The notes under the pieces: model-generated
Seen by the model: only the letters and a program-made list of their open reading frames with translations
What the model was told of the DNA's origin: nothing
The model's database searches: none
In this document: positions 27,392 to 36,935 of the stretch, piece by piece
Position numbering within the stretch: the stretch's first letter is position 1
Layout of the letters: every line of letters starts with the position of its first letter
Translations under genes and position numbers: made by a program
DNA from: Photobacterium angustum
Lineage (GTDB): Bacteria > Pseudomonadota > Gammaproteobacteria > Enterobacterales > Vibrionaceae
DNA: 64,000 nucleotides
Assembly: GCF_003026365.1 (NCBI RefSeq)
Contig: NZ_PYOM01000007.1
Coordinates: 170,187-234,186, forward strand
Reading direction: 5' to 3'

Positions 27392-28723
27392 ATGGCGGTA
27401 AAAGCTCTCTATTGGTTCACCAATGATTTGCGTTTGCATGATAACCCTATACTTCATCAAGCTTATGAGCATTGTGATAGCCTGCTGTGTGTTTATTTTA
27501 TGGAGCCACAAAAACAGCAGTTTAATCGCTATCAACTTGTCTCGGTGGGAGAAATTCGCCATCGTTTTTTATTGCAAGCGTTACAAGCACTGCAATCTAA
27601 TTTAGCCACATTGGGTCAGCGTTTATTAGTGATGCAGGCCGATCCTATGCTTTCAATGCCAGTATTAATAGAGCAGTACGGTATTAACCTTATCTATCGT
27701 AGTCGTCACTGTGGCTGGTATGAACAACAGCAATGGCGTTACCTAAAACAATGTTATCCCCATTTGCGGTTTGTAGAAGTTGATACACATACGTTGTATT
27801 CACAAGATCAACTGCCGTTTCCTCTTTCAGATATGCCAAAGAGCTATTCAAAATTTCGTAAGCAGATAGAGCAAAACACCACTGTATTTTCACCTCTTCT
27901 TGTACCTGATTATTTACCGCCACAGCCTAATGTGTTTTGTTCTGATTACTTAGATATTCGTCATGTCCACATTTCAGATAATGATCAGGTTGAGTGGCAT
28001 GGTGGTGAAAATGCAGCACTGATGCATTTACAGCAATACTTTTCTTCAAGTTTACCGTCTAATTATAAAGAGACGCGTAATGCCATTGAGGGTTGGGATA
28101 ACTCAACCAAATTTTCACCGTGGTTAGCGAGTGGTGCATTATCCGCCAAAATGATCATGGCTACCTTGCTAGATTATGAAAAATATAAAGAGAAAAATTC
28201 ATCAACCTATTGGATCTTCTTTGAGTTGTTATGGCGTGAGTTTTTTCAATGGCATGCGCATGCTGTTGGGCGAGATCTGTATCGTTTCAGTGGTGTGCAA
28301 AACAAACGGTTATTAAATAGTTTTTATCCTACTCGTTTTAAACAATGGTGTGAGGGGTCAACGCCTTATCCTATTGTTAATGCGTTTATGAAACAGTTAA
28401 ACCAAACCGGTTACATGTCCAATCGTGGGCGCCAAATAGTTGCAAGTTGTTTGGTTAATGAGCTATCTGTTGATTGGCGCTACGGTGCAGCCTATTTTGA
28501 ACAACAACTAATAGATCATGATGTCGCGGCAAACTGGGGCAATTGGCAGTACATTGCAGGGGTGGGAACAGACAGTCGTGAAAAACGTTGGTTTGATTTA
28601 GAAAAACAAACACGAATTTTTGATCCTAATCATCACTTTATTCGCCATTGGCGAGGGGATGAAAACCTAAATGCCTTAGATAGTGTAAACATTGATGATT
28701 GGCCATTGAGTGGAAGAGGGTAA
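27392..28723 (+). CDS. Cryptochrome-DASH-type FAD photolyase
   Basis: The 443-residue protein begins with the photolyase antenna domain (LYWFTNDLRLHDNPIL). The FAD-binding part carries ETRNAIEGWDNSTKFSPWLASGALS and TYWIFFELLWREFFQWHA, blocks characteristic of the Cry-DASH subfamily, and ends with the helical FAD domain (GWDN..., NWGNWQYIAGVGTDSR). The family repairs cyclobutane dimers, mainly in single-stranded DNA, and may signal light. Its stop overlaps the start region of the second photolyase gene, so the two are translated together. Confidence 0.92.
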   Translation: MAVKALYWFTNDLRLHDNPILHQAYEHCDSLLCVYFMEPQKQQFNRYQLVSVGEIRHRFLLQALQALQSNLATLGQRLLVMQADPMLSMPVLIEQYGINLIYRSRHCGWYEQQQWRYLKQCYPHLRFVEVDTHTLYSQDQLPFPLSDMPKSYSKFRKQIEQNTTVFSPLLVPDYLPPQPNVFCSDYLDIRHVHISDNDQVEWHGGENAALMHLQQYFSSSLPSNYKETRNAIEGWDNSTKFSPWLASGALSAKMIMATLLDYEKYKEKNSSTYWIFFELLWREFFQWHAHAVGRDLYRFSGVQNKRLLNSFYPTRFKQWCEGSTPYPIVNAFMKQLNQTGYMSNRGRQIVASCLVNELSVDWRYGAAYFEQQLIDHDVAANWGNWQYIAGVGTDSREKRWFDLEKQTRIFDPNHHFIRHWRGDENLNALDSVNIDDWPLSGRG

Positions 28724-28725
28724 TG

Positions 28726-30279
28726 ATGCAATCTCGCTATACAACTCTTCGTTTAATTCTGGGTGATCAACTCAATGCAGGTCATCACTGGTATCAACAA
28801 CCCAACGAACATGTGCTGTATGTTATTGCAGAGCTAAAGCAAGAAACCAACTATGTTACTCACCACCATCAAAAGATCTGTGCATTTTTTGCTGCGATGG
28901 AAAATTTTGCGATTGCGCTACAACAAGCAGGACATGAGGTTTTACATTTATCACTAGACGATACTCATACCTACCATGATTTACCTGATTTAATTGTTTC
29001 ACTTTGTCAGCAATATCATTGCCAAGTATTTGAATATCAACAACCGGATGAATACCGATTATCACAACAGTTAGCGGCTTTAAAGATACCTGATGTGACA
29101 GTACAAGCATCTGATAGCGATCATTTCTTACTGACATTAGCTGAGCTTGAACAGTATATAACACCAAACAAACATCATCGTATGGAGCATTTTTATCGTG
29201 CTATGCGGAAACGATTTGATGTATTAATGGTTGAAGGAAAACCTCAAGGTGGTAAATGGAATTTTGATGGTGCAAATCGAAATAAGTTAAAGGCTGGTGA
29301 TATTGAAGCCATTCCTCAACCGTTAATGTTCAGCAATGATGTTAGTGCTATTTCGAAACGCCTGGAAAAACACAATATCAACACAATTGGTCAATCTTGT
29401 GAGCAATTACTTTGGCCGACTAATCGTAAACAATCACAAGCGCTACTGAGTTACTTTTGCCGTGATTTATTGCCTATGTTTGGACGTTTTCAAGATGCGA
29501 TGACCACCAAAAGTGAGTCAGCATGGAGCTTATACCATTCTCGTTTGTCTTTTGCTTTAAATACGAAAATGTTGCATCCCATGCAAGTGATCCAAGCGGC
29601 TATTGATGCTTACTCCCAGCCTGATTCAAAGATTGATATTGCCCAAGTTGAAGGGTTTGTTCGCCAGATACTAGGCTGGCGTGAATTTATTCGTGCTATT
29701 TATTGGGTCAATATGCCTCATTACGGGAAAGAGAATACGTTAGAAGCTAGCGGCTCTTTACCTGATTTTTTCTGGGATGCAAAAACAAATATGCAGTGTA
29801 TGCATCATGCGATTAAACAGTCGCTTGATTATAGCTACGCTCATCATATTCAGCGTTTAATGGTTACTGGTAATTTTTGTTTATTAACGGGTATTACGCC
29901 AAGTGAAGTCGAAAAGTGGTATTTAGGTATTTATATTGATGCGATTGAATGGGTAGAAAAGCCTAATACGCTTGGCATGGCGCTGTTTGCAGATGCTGGT
30001 GTGGTAGCAACAAAGCCTTATGCTGCAAGTGGGGCATACATTAATAAGATGAGCGATTATTGCTCATCATGTCAGTACGATGTTAAAAAGAAAACAGGGC
30101 TGAATGCTTGTCCATTTAATAGTTTATATTGGCGTTTTATGGATAAAAATAGGGAGTTATTAGCAAATAATCCTCGTGTAGGTATGCTATTTAGTCATTG
30201 GGACAAATTAGATGATAGTGAGCAATCTGTTATTGTAGAGCAAGCCGAGTATTATTTACGCCATATTAATTCACTATAA
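28726..30279 (+). CDS. Iron-sulfur bacterial cryptochrome/(6-4) photolyase (FeS-BCP, PhrB-type)
   Basis: The product is 517 residues from the ATG at 28726, which has GAGGG 5 bases upstream; the ATG one codon earlier overlaps the stop of the Cry-DASH gene. Family traits are the LILGDQLN start, the long helical domain and four Cys at positions 358, 446, 449 and 462. The spacing 88-3-13 equals that of the [4Fe-4S] ligands of Agrobacterium PhrB (as I recall, C350, C438, C441 and C454). The family repairs (6-4) photoproducts. With the overlapping Cry-DASH gene it makes a two-lesion light-repair operon. Confidence 0.93.
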   Translation: MQSRYTTLRLILGDQLNAGHHWYQQPNEHVLYVIAELKQETNYVTHHHQKICAFFAAMENFAIALQQAGHEVLHLSLDDTHTYHDLPDLIVSLCQQYHCQVFEYQQPDEYRLSQQLAALKIPDVTVQASDSDHFLLTLAELEQYITPNKHHRMEHFYRAMRKRFDVLMVEGKPQGGKWNFDGANRNKLKAGDIEAIPQPLMFSNDVSAISKRLEKHNINTIGQSCEQLLWPTNRKQSQALLSYFCRDLLPMFGRFQDAMTTKSESAWSLYHSRLSFALNTKMLHPMQVIQAAIDAYSQPDSKIDIAQVEGFVRQILGWREFIRAIYWVNMPHYGKENTLEASGSLPDFFWDAKTNMQCMHHAIKQSLDYSYAHHIQRLMVTGNFCLLTGITPSEVEKWYLGIYIDAIEWVEKPNTLGMALFADAGVVATKPYAASGAYINKMSDYCSSCQYDVKKKTGLNACPFNSLYWRFMDKNRELLANNPRVGMLFSHWDKLDDSEQSVIVEQAEYYLRHINSL

Positions 30280-30344
30280 AGAAAAGGCGTGTTTAATCGC
30301 CAGTAATGACGTCGTTACACATCATCGTAAGATAAGGTTTAAGC

Positions 30345-31661
30345 ATGAAAGATCCACATCAGTATTCAAAAGTGCCCAAAGGACGATTATCACGCCTATC
30401 GAAATTAGGCTCATTGGCTTCAAAAGTGGCAACAGGCATGGTAGCTGAAGGAGTAAAACAGTTAGCATCTGGACATCGTCCCAAAGCCAGTGAGTTGCTC
30501 TTAACGCCGAAAAATGCTCAACGTGTGGCTGATCAATTAGCACAGTTACGTGGTGCTGCGATGAAAGTAGGTCAACTTTTATCGATGGATGCTGGTGATT
30601 TACTTCCGAAAGAATTAACTGAGCTGCTATCTCGTTTGCAAGCTGATGCTAAACCTATGCCTATTAGCCAACTGAATCATGTGCTCATTGCTAACTGGGG
30701 GGAAGATTGGCAAGACAAATTTGCTCAGTTTTCGTTTTATCCTGTTGCCGCAGCATCAATAGGACAAGTTCATAGAGCAAAAACCAAAGACGGTCGAGAT
30801 ATTGCTCTAAAGATACAGTATCCAGGTATTGGAGAAAGCATTGATAGCGATGTACATAATGTTTCAACCTTGCTGAATGTATCAGGATTGATCCCTAAGT
30901 CTATTGATGTGTCAGATTTATTAGACGAAGCGAAAAAACAGTTACATGCCGAAGCTAATTATCAGCAAGAAGCACAATATCTTAAACAGTTCCGCCAATT
31001 ACTTTCAGACGATGCCCGTTTTCTGATCCCTGATATATACGATGATTTGACATGTGAAACGATACTTGCGATGAGTTTTGTCGAAGGAATAGAAATAGAG
31101 CAACTGGCTAAGCAATCTCAAGAGGTACGTGATGAGGTGATGGCATTAGCCTTTACCTTATTATTCAAAGAAGTGTTTGAATTTCGATTGGTGCAAACCG
31201 ACCCTAATTTTGCTAACTATCGTTATAATCTCACAACGAATCAGTTTATCTTGCTTGATTTTGGCGCCACACGTGAGTATCCCGAGCACGTCTCTGAAGG
31301 TTATCGCCAATTGATGACTGGTGCGGTGAAAAATGATCGGGAATCTATGCTTAACGCGTTAAAGCAAATAGGCTTTTTCCATCAGAAAATTGAAGATGTC
31401 GCACAACAAGCCGTAGTGAATTTATGTTTTGAAGCTTGTGAGCCATTAGCGTTTGATGGTGTGTATGATTTTGGTGTAACAGATATGGGGAAACGCATTC
31501 GAGATGCAGGTAGTGCGTTGAGTATGAATAGTGGTTATTGGCATACACCGCCCGCAGATGCTATTTTTCTACACCGTAAATTGGGTGGTTTATATTTGTT
31601 GGCAGCCAAGCTTAAAGCAAGAGTGAATGTTCATGCGTTATTTCAGCCTTATATTAGGTAA
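30345..31661 (+). CDS. ABC1/UbiB-family atypical kinase
   Basis: The 438-residue protein carries UbiB-family marks in order: the KxGQ motif in AAMKVGQLLSMD, the Ala-rich loop AAASIGQVHRA, the invariant Lys in ALKIQYPG, then QTDPNFANYRY (the catalytic-loop equivalent, usually H-x-D-x-H-P-G-N) and LDFGA with the metal-binding Asp. Family members are ATPases/kinases tied to ubiquinone biosynthesis or lipid metabolism. This one is not the core ubiB of the ubiE-ubiJ-ubiB cluster. It follows the photolyase pair after 65 bases and may be part of the same transcript. Confidence 0.88.
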   Translation: MKDPHQYSKVPKGRLSRLSKLGSLASKVATGMVAEGVKQLASGHRPKASELLLTPKNAQRVADQLAQLRGAAMKVGQLLSMDAGDLLPKELTELLSRLQADAKPMPISQLNHVLIANWGEDWQDKFAQFSFYPVAAASIGQVHRAKTKDGRDIALKIQYPGIGESIDSDVHNVSTLLNVSGLIPKSIDVSDLLDEAKKQLHAEANYQQEAQYLKQFRQLLSDDARFLIPDIYDDLTCETILAMSFVEGIEIEQLAKQSQEVRDEVMALAFTLLFKEVFEFRLVQTDPNFANYRYNLTTNQFILLDFGATREYPEHVSEGYRQLMTGAVKNDRESMLNALKQIGFFHQKIEDVAQQAVVNLCFEACEPLAFDGVYDFGVTDMGKRIRDAGSALSMNSGYWHTPPADAIFLHRKLGGLYLLAAKLKARVNVHALFQPYIR

Positions 31662-31879
31662 TACTGAATAACCAGTTAAATGTTTTCTAATTATATTAAC
31701 TTGTAAAATCACTTAGAATATAAAGTTCAAGTCGTTATTGTTCAGAAATTAGAGCGTATATTTTTACAATCAAATATTGATCGTTTTTCATTAGACATTA
31801 GACCGCTGTTTGATAGTATGCCTCGAAATATTTGTATGATGAATTTGCATCGAAGCATGCAGTAATCTGAGAGAGTAAC

Positions 31880-32869
31880 ATGACAGGTAAGCATGTATCT
31901 TATGCGGTACAAAATTATGACGCATTGTCCCATAAGCCTCAGGACGTATCTAAGATAGCACTTGTCACGGAAGGTGGAGGCCAGAGAGGGATTTTCACCG
32001 CAGGAGTATTAGATTCATTTTTAGATCAGGATTTTAATCCGTTCTCATTAATGATTGGTACGTCTGCAGGATCGCTTAATTTAGCGTCTTATATCTGCGG
32101 TCAAAAGAAACATGCTTTTAAGGTGATCACAGAAGCAACGACGAATCATCATTTCTTTGATGTATATCGTTTTTTGTTTGGTCGCGAAGGGCTTGATCTT
32201 GATTGGTTAATGCAGCAAACCCAGACACGCTTTGAGCTTGATTGGCATCAAGGCCGACAAAATATGCGTAATCGAACTGTACTCGCATCAGCAAGTAATA
32301 CGGTGAGTCATCAAGCGGCGTATTTTAATTTAAATACTGATAATTGGTCTTTGGCATTAAAAGCTTCATGCGCGATCCCTGTTTTAAATCGACAACCAAT
32401 TTACTCACAAAATGAATATTGGGTTGATGGTGGCTTATCTGCCCCCATTCCTGTTCAAGAAGCTTATGAGCGCGGTTATCGTCATATTGTTGTGATCCGC
32501 ACTGTGCCTATTGATACGTCATTTGATCATTGCTGGATGAGTAATATTCGTCGTGCCTTAGGCCAATCAAAAGCCGCAGGTATGATTGAGATGTTGTTAG
32601 AACATGAAGATAACTATAGAAAAACACAAGAATTTCTTAGTAATCCGCCTGATGACGTTACTATTTATGAGATCCATCCGCAAAAAGCTCTAAAGTCAAA
32701 AATGATTGGTAGTGATATGCCATCGTTAGAAGAAGATTACAGCCTTGGCTATCAATCAGGTAAGTATTTCTTAAATACTGTGGGTCGCTATATTGATATT
32801 GATGAACCCCTTTGCGATGTATCCCATTTAGTGGGAGAAGAAGTCAGTGATTTATGTAAGTTTGCGTAA
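31880..32869 (+). CDS. Patatin-like phospholipase (YjjU-like)
   Basis: The 329-residue protein has the complete patatin dyad: the oxyanion segment VTEGGGQRGIFTAGVLD, the nucleophile GTSAG and the Asp in DGGLSAPIPV. Its length and the phrase QRGIFTAGVLD match the YjjU branch. It should act as a phospholipase A or acyl hydrolase in the cytoplasm; no signal peptide is present. A lysophospholipase-like gene follows after 18 bases, which suggests stepwise deacylation of phospholipids. Confidence 0.9.
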   Translation: MTGKHVSYAVQNYDALSHKPQDVSKIALVTEGGGQRGIFTAGVLDSFLDQDFNPFSLMIGTSAGSLNLASYICGQKKHAFKVITEATTNHHFFDVYRFLFGREGLDLDWLMQQTQTRFELDWHQGRQNMRNRTVLASASNTVSHQAAYFNLNTDNWSLALKASCAIPVLNRQPIYSQNEYWVDGGLSAPIPVQEAYERGYRHIVVIRTVPIDTSFDHCWMSNIRRALGQSKAAGMIEMLLEHEDNYRKTQEFLSNPPDDVTIYEIHPQKALKSKMIGSDMPSLEEDYSLGYQSGKYFLNTVGRYIDIDEPLCDVSHLVGEEVSDLCKFA

Positions 32870-32887
32870 TAATTATAAGAAGTTGTC

Positions 32888-33865
32888 ATGGCTAAACAAA
32901 ATTGTGATAGGGATTTTGTTACCAAGGAGTCGGTTTTCACGCATTTAATGGCGAGTGAAGTCCATTATATGTGGCAGAAGAGGGAGCAAGGCGAATTTAA
33001 AGGTGTTGATGGAATACCGATCCGATGGATAAGTATTCGACATCCTCAAAATGAGCGTTGTGTTGTCATTGTAAATGGGCGTAATGAGAGTTTCTGGAAA
33101 TATCAGGAGCTATGTTATGAACTGTCTCGTAAAGGCTATGACGTGTATGCTTATGATCATCGCGGTCAAGGTGCATCAGGGCGATTAACTAACGATAGTG
33201 AACTTGGACATGTGATTTGTTTTAATGATTATGTGTCAGATCTTCATTCATTTATTACAAACGTCGTTGGAAAGCAAACATACAGACAACGGTTTTTATT
33301 AGCTCATTCGATGGGAGGTGCAGTAGCAACCTTATATTTAGAGCATTATCAGACACATTTTAATGCTGTCGTTCTTAATGCACCTATGTTTGGTATCAAT
33401 CTTCCTGTACCGCTTAAATTAGTAGCATCTTCAATCGCTAAAATTATCGAGCGTTACCAAACACAGCCGTCTTATGTGTTTGGACATAAGCCCTATCACG
33501 AAGCGCCTTTTGAAGAAAATGATCAGTGCCAAAGTCAAATACGTTACATTTGGGCAAAGCATCTATATCAGCTCCACCCAGAACTTCGTGTTGGTGGTCC
33601 TAGTGCTCGATGGGTATGGCAAGCATTAGCTGCAGCGAAAAGCTGTATTCGGGATGTGGAACATATTCATACCCCTGTTTTATTGTTGCAGGCAGGTGAC
33701 GATACCGTTGTCGATAATGCTTCTCATCATCTTTTTTACTCAAAGTGTCCAGAGTGTAAAATGAAAGTGATCCCACATGCTCGACATGAATTATTAATGG
33801 AAAAAGATTGCTTACGTAATCAAGCATTAGAAGATACGTTAGATTTTTTTGAAACTTATAGTTAA
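32888..33865 (+). CDS. pldB: PldB-like lysophospholipase (alpha/beta hydrolase)
   Basis: The 325-residue protein is an alpha/beta hydrolase of the lysophospholipase L2 type: YAYDHRGQGASGR, the nucleophile in HSMGGAVATLYLEH, the acid in LLQAGDDTVVD and the His in HARHELLME. No signal peptide is seen. It starts 18 bases after the patatin gene, so the two form an operon; the patatin would produce lysophospholipid for this enzyme. A bidirectional terminator follows. Confidence 0.88.
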   Translation: MAKQNCDRDFVTKESVFTHLMASEVHYMWQKREQGEFKGVDGIPIRWISIRHPQNERCVVIVNGRNESFWKYQELCYELSRKGYDVYAYDHRGQGASGRLTNDSELGHVICFNDYVSDLHSFITNVVGKQTYRQRFLLAHSMGGAVATLYLEHYQTHFNAVVLNAPMFGINLPVPLKLVASSIAKIIERYQTQPSYVFGHKPYHEAPFEENDQCQSQIRYIWAKHLYQLHPELRVGGPSARWVWQALAAAKSCIRDVEHIHTPVLLLQAGDDTVVDNASHHLFYSKCPECKMKVIPHARHELLMEKDCLRNQALEDTLDFFETYS

Positions 33866-33899
33866 TGATTTAGTGTTATTCATGAGTAAGACAAACAAG

Positions 33900-33936
33900 A
33901 AGCCCAGCATAACGATGAAATTATGCTGGGCTTTGT
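33900..33936. terminator. Terminator between convergent genes
   Basis: AAGCCCAGCATAA and TTATGCTGGGCTT make a perfect 13-bp stem with an 8-base loop, between the pldB-like gene and the convergent lipoprotein gene. Confidence 0.88.
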
Positions 33937-33961
33937 TATTTTTTAAAGAGAGTAACGCTAT

Positions 33962-34813
33962 TTACTGACAAATAAACCAAGAGCGTGCATCTGCTTCAAT
34001 AACCGCTTCTTTATACCAAGGTAGTGGATCAATCTCAGGCGCAATACGAATATCGCCTTTTAACTTTTCAGTTGCTAATACACTAACGCGGTTATCATCG
34101 ACACTTTGGATTTTACCTTTGTAAGTTACTCCATAAGCTTCATCTTTAGTCTTCTTATACATACACACAGTTTCACCTACGTGTGTCGCAATGAAGCCTG
34201 TTTCTTCAGTCCAAGGTTCTTGTTCTGGCGCAGGTGTTTCTTTCTCGTTAAAGAGTGCTGCTTGAGATTGGTTTGATGGGACAATCTTTCTATGTACAGA
34301 ATAGGGTTGATAACCAAGAAGTTTAGCGCCATCAATCCAAGCGTCTTTATTAACTTCTTTATTTTCAATGACACGCATTGTAACAAATGGCCCTGTAGGA
34401 CAAACATCAGCCCATAGATCTGTAGATGTAATACGTGCTGAGAAAATAGGTGTTTCATCTGGAGTATTAGGATGGCTCACACACCACGCATCAGTGGCTT
34501 GGTTGATCATGGTGCCAGAGTTAGCTTTACATGTTTTTTTGGCTAATTGATAAAATTGATCAATATCCTGTTGCGCTTGTTCGGCACTTGCAGAGCAGTA
34601 ACGATAACTTAAAGAGAAGGTTTCTTTAGGGTAAAACATACCTTTATCAACAACCGTACCTTGGTTACGTGTTGCATCAGAAGTCATAAATTGGCTAGCT
34701 ATCGTTTTGAAACTTTTTTCAACTTTTGGTGCTGGCGGCGGTGTTGATGAACAACCCGCAACGGTAGCAATAAGACCTGCTAGTGATACTCGGGTTAAAA
34801 GGGTTTTGCGCAT
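33962..34813 (-). CDS. Predicted lipoprotein, function unknown
   Basis: The 283-residue protein has a lipoprotein signal (IATVAGCSS) followed by a Pro-rich linker (TPPPAPKVEK). The mature part has seven Cys residues and no motif I recognise; the C-terminal half, from about residue 205 (TEETGFIATHVGETVCMYKK), looks like a small beta-barrel (SH3-like) domain. It is a single gene transcribed toward pldB. The function cannot be inferred. Confidence 0.7.
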   Translation of the reverse strand: MRKTLLTRVSLAGLIATVAGCSSTPPPAPKVEKSFKTIASQFMTSDATRNQGTVVDKGMFYPKETFSLSYRYCSASAEQAQQDIDQFYQLAKKTCKANSGTMINQATDAWCVSHPNTPDETPIFSARITSTDLWADVCPTGPFVTMRVIENKEVNKDAWIDGAKLLGYQPYSVHRKIVPSNQSQAALFNEKETPAPEQEPWTEETGFIATHVGETVCMYKKTKDEAYGVTYKGKIQSVDDNRVSVLATEKLKGDIRIAPEIDPLPWYKEAVIEADARSWFICQ

Positions 34814-34999
34814 TCTTGCCCCCAGAAATACTCTTCGTATATATAAATAAAAAGATAGAATTGATTATTAAGTGTATAGGGGACAACAGAACGTGCGAGG
34901 AATCAAGAAAATATTCTGTAAAATAAAATGTATTTGTTATTTTTCAATGGGTTAAGGTGAAAATAAATTACAATTTAATTACTTTATGATTTTTAACAC

Positions 35000-35031
35000 A
35001 AAAATGCCCACAAATTTTCATTTGTAGGCAT
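35000..35031 (-). terminator. Terminator of the Dyp peroxidase gene
   Basis: ATGCCCACAAAT and ATTTGTAGGCAT (35004-35031) form a 12-bp stem with one mismatch and a 4-base loop; the minus-strand transcript then reads TTTTT. Confidence 0.75.
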
Positions 35032-35048
35032 ATTTACGACACGGTAGA

Positions 35049-35987
35049 TTAATCGGCAAAGGTATTCATTAATGCTTGTGAAGGTACAAAGTAGTGAGTA
35101 CCTGTTTTTGCTTCTACAAAATCCAGTAAGCGATCGTAGTTGCCATTTTCATCAGCATAAATCATTTGTTTTAATGAGATATCTAAAATTTCTGGTGAGG
35201 CAGCAAACCCGATAAACATAGTGCCATGTTCCATAGCATTACCAAATGGACGGTTCTGACGTAGCATTTTAATTTCTTGGTCATCAATAATAACTTTACT
35301 CTTATTATTGTGTGCCCAAGCGGGTTTCTTATCATCATCGAGTTCAATATCATCAAGTTTGGTACGACCAATTACTTGCTCTTGGTACTCAGTAGTTTGT
35401 TTATCCCATAAGCCTTGACGATCTACATAGCGTTGTACGGTTAAGTAAGTACCGCCTTGGTGGATATCACTGTCATTTTCAACTAATACTGCATTAAAAC
35501 GAGCTTCATTTTTGGGGTTTTCAGTTCCATCAACAAAGTCGATCATATCGCGGTTGTCTAAGTATTTAAAACCTTGAATATCTTCAATTAAATCAGCGAC
35601 AGGTTGAAGTGCAGTGGCAATGTATTTTGCGGCTTGAAAATTAAGATCCATACGTTCAGACTTTATCATGACGAAAATATCTCCCGGTGTACTTGGGAAG
35701 TTACGTTCACCGTCAGTCATAGCAATGAAATCATGTAATAAAGATGGCGCTTGAACATCAGGAAAAACGGTAGACCAACCTTTATTTGAAATACCGATGG
35801 TTAAAGAAAGGTCTGCTGAAGGGTCTTTTTGCGCTATGGATTTTTCAATAATTTGAATTTTGGCAAAGATTTTTGTTACTTCATCATTCTCAATTTTTTC
35901 TTTGAAAATAAAGGTGAGGTATTCAGCGAAAGTATTAGGGTTAGAAATAGCACCTGGTTGTGCAAGTTCAGATAATTGAGTATTCAT
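35049..35987 (-). CDS. Dyp-type heme peroxidase (YfeX-like)
   Basis: The 312-residue protein has the Dyp signature FVDGTENP (G-x-x-D-G region), the distal Asp within it, a His in AWAHNNKSK as candidate proximal heme ligand and the C-terminal FIGFAASP and LDISLKQM blocks. Its length fits the cytoplasmic YfeX (class B) group, and no Tat signal is present. The usual role is peroxide-dependent oxidation; the natural substrate is unknown. It stands alone, with a 460-base upstream region. Confidence 0.92.
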   Translation of the reverse strand: MNTQLSELAQPGAISNPNTFAEYLTFIFKEKIENDEVTKIFAKIQIIEKSIAQKDPSADLSLTIGISNKGWSTVFPDVQAPSLLHDFIAMTDGERNFPSTPGDIFVMIKSERMDLNFQAAKYIATALQPVADLIEDIQGFKYLDNRDMIDFVDGTENPKNEARFNAVLVENDSDIHQGGTYLTVQRYVDRQGLWDKQTTEYQEQVIGRTKLDDIELDDDKKPAWAHNNKSKVIIDDQEIKMLRQNRPFGNAMEHGTMFIGFAASPEILDISLKQMIYADENGNYDRLLDFVEAKTGTHYFVPSQALMNTFAD

Positions 35988-36449
35988 AATAAAAACCTTT
36001 TAATTTTTTATTACGCTACGCTTTTTATACTCATAACTACAGTGTGAATAATGTAATGTTAAATTACTAAATGTGAGTTTGTTGGTTGTGACATAACATA
36101 CTGAAAGAAAGTAGTTATTTCTTTATCATAAGCTTAAATTAAAAATGTTGACGCATTATTTTGATAAGTAGATATGCACAAAATGTTTTTATATTCATGT
36201 CTTATTAATTAAACGTTAGATATAAATAGCTTGGGTCAAATATGTCTAAATATTATACGTATTTTATTTGCCAAGAACTTCTATTACTACGCTTGTTATT
36301 AGTTGTTGACTAGTCATTTTTAGTTGTTTTTGTAACTTTATTACATGAACATCGATTAGATCACAAAGTTAAATTTATCAGCTTAACTCCTCGAATTTCC
36401 TTTGATACTAAGTAAACCATAATGACACAGGTTACTTTAGGAGGTTGTT
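35988..36449. other. Divergent intergenic region between Dyp peroxidase and a small gene
   Basis: About 460 AT-rich bases hold both promoters. An inverted repeat AGTTAA...TTAACT (about 36369-36388) lies some 60 bases before the small gene, and a TGACTAGTCA palindrome lies near 36306. I see no ORF and no clear OxyR or Fur site. Confidence 0.35.
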
Positions 36450-36647
36450 GTGTCTATTAACTCTATCGATTATTCAGAAATTTCTTCCGTATCATCTAAG
36501 TGGGATCACAAGGATGAGTCGGCCACCAATATTGCTGAGAGTAAAAAACAACAAGCTGCAGCAAGACGACGTATAGAGCTTTTCCGTGATATTCAAGCGA
36601 GTGGACTTACCATTGCCGAAGCGCGTGAGTTAGGGTTATTACATTAA
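36450..36647 (+). CDS. Small cytoplasmic protein, function unknown
   Basis: The product is 65 residues from a GTG at 36450, fixed by a perfect AGGAGG (36439-36444) 5 bases upstream. The C-terminal half, QQAAARRRIELFRDIQASGL followed by TIAEARELGLL, is a basic then amphipathic helix pair of the kind seen in small gammaproteobacterial proteins. I can assign no name. It is followed by a hairpin terminator. Confidence 0.7.
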   Translation: MSINSIDYSEISSVSSKWDHKDESATNIAESKKQQAAARRRIELFRDIQASGLTIAEARELGLLH

Positions 36648-36752
36648 TTACAGTAAAGTTAACGCGAACCTTATTGTGACATTGTCACTGCAGTTGTGGA
36701 AGTTCCAGAATAAGCAGTGTAAGCGTAATTAAATAATAACAAGTGAAATGTT

Positions 36753-36777
36753 ATGGGATGCGATGTTTGCATCCCAT
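36753..36777 (+). terminator. Hairpin after the small GTG-start gene
   Basis: ATGGGATGC and GCATCCCAT form a perfect 9-bp stem with a 7-base loop, followed by TTTGT. Confidence 0.6.
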
Positions 36778-36837
36778 TTGTATATGTGTGTGTGCCATCG
36801 TGATTTTTTCAATATTATTCGGTACATTACGTTTTTG

Positions 36838-36888
36838 ATAGTTTTGGACTATTGCTGTAATAATCTGAATCTTATTGTTTTTTACTAT
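36838..36888 (+). promoter_or_regulatory. OxyR-like binding site and -10 of trxC
   Basis: ATAG (36838-36841), CTAT (36849-36852), ATAA (36860-36863) and CTTA (36871-36874) are each separated by exactly 7 bases. This follows the ATAG-N7-CTAT-N7-ATAG-N7-CTAT OxyR consensus at 13 of 16 core positions. A -10-like TACTAT follows at 36883-36888, so the site would overlap the -35 region, as in activated OxyR promoters. trxC is an OxyR target in Escherichia coli. Confidence 0.6.
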
Positions 36889-36935
36889 GCAAAATGTAAA
36901 GTAATCACAAGTAAGTTTTAAAATGGATTATTACA

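Noticed and set aside
35183..35371. Loss of the heme-ligand His in the Dyp peroxidase
   Set aside because: A His is present in AWAHNNKSK at the expected place before the LRQNRPFG block, so a defect cannot be claimed.
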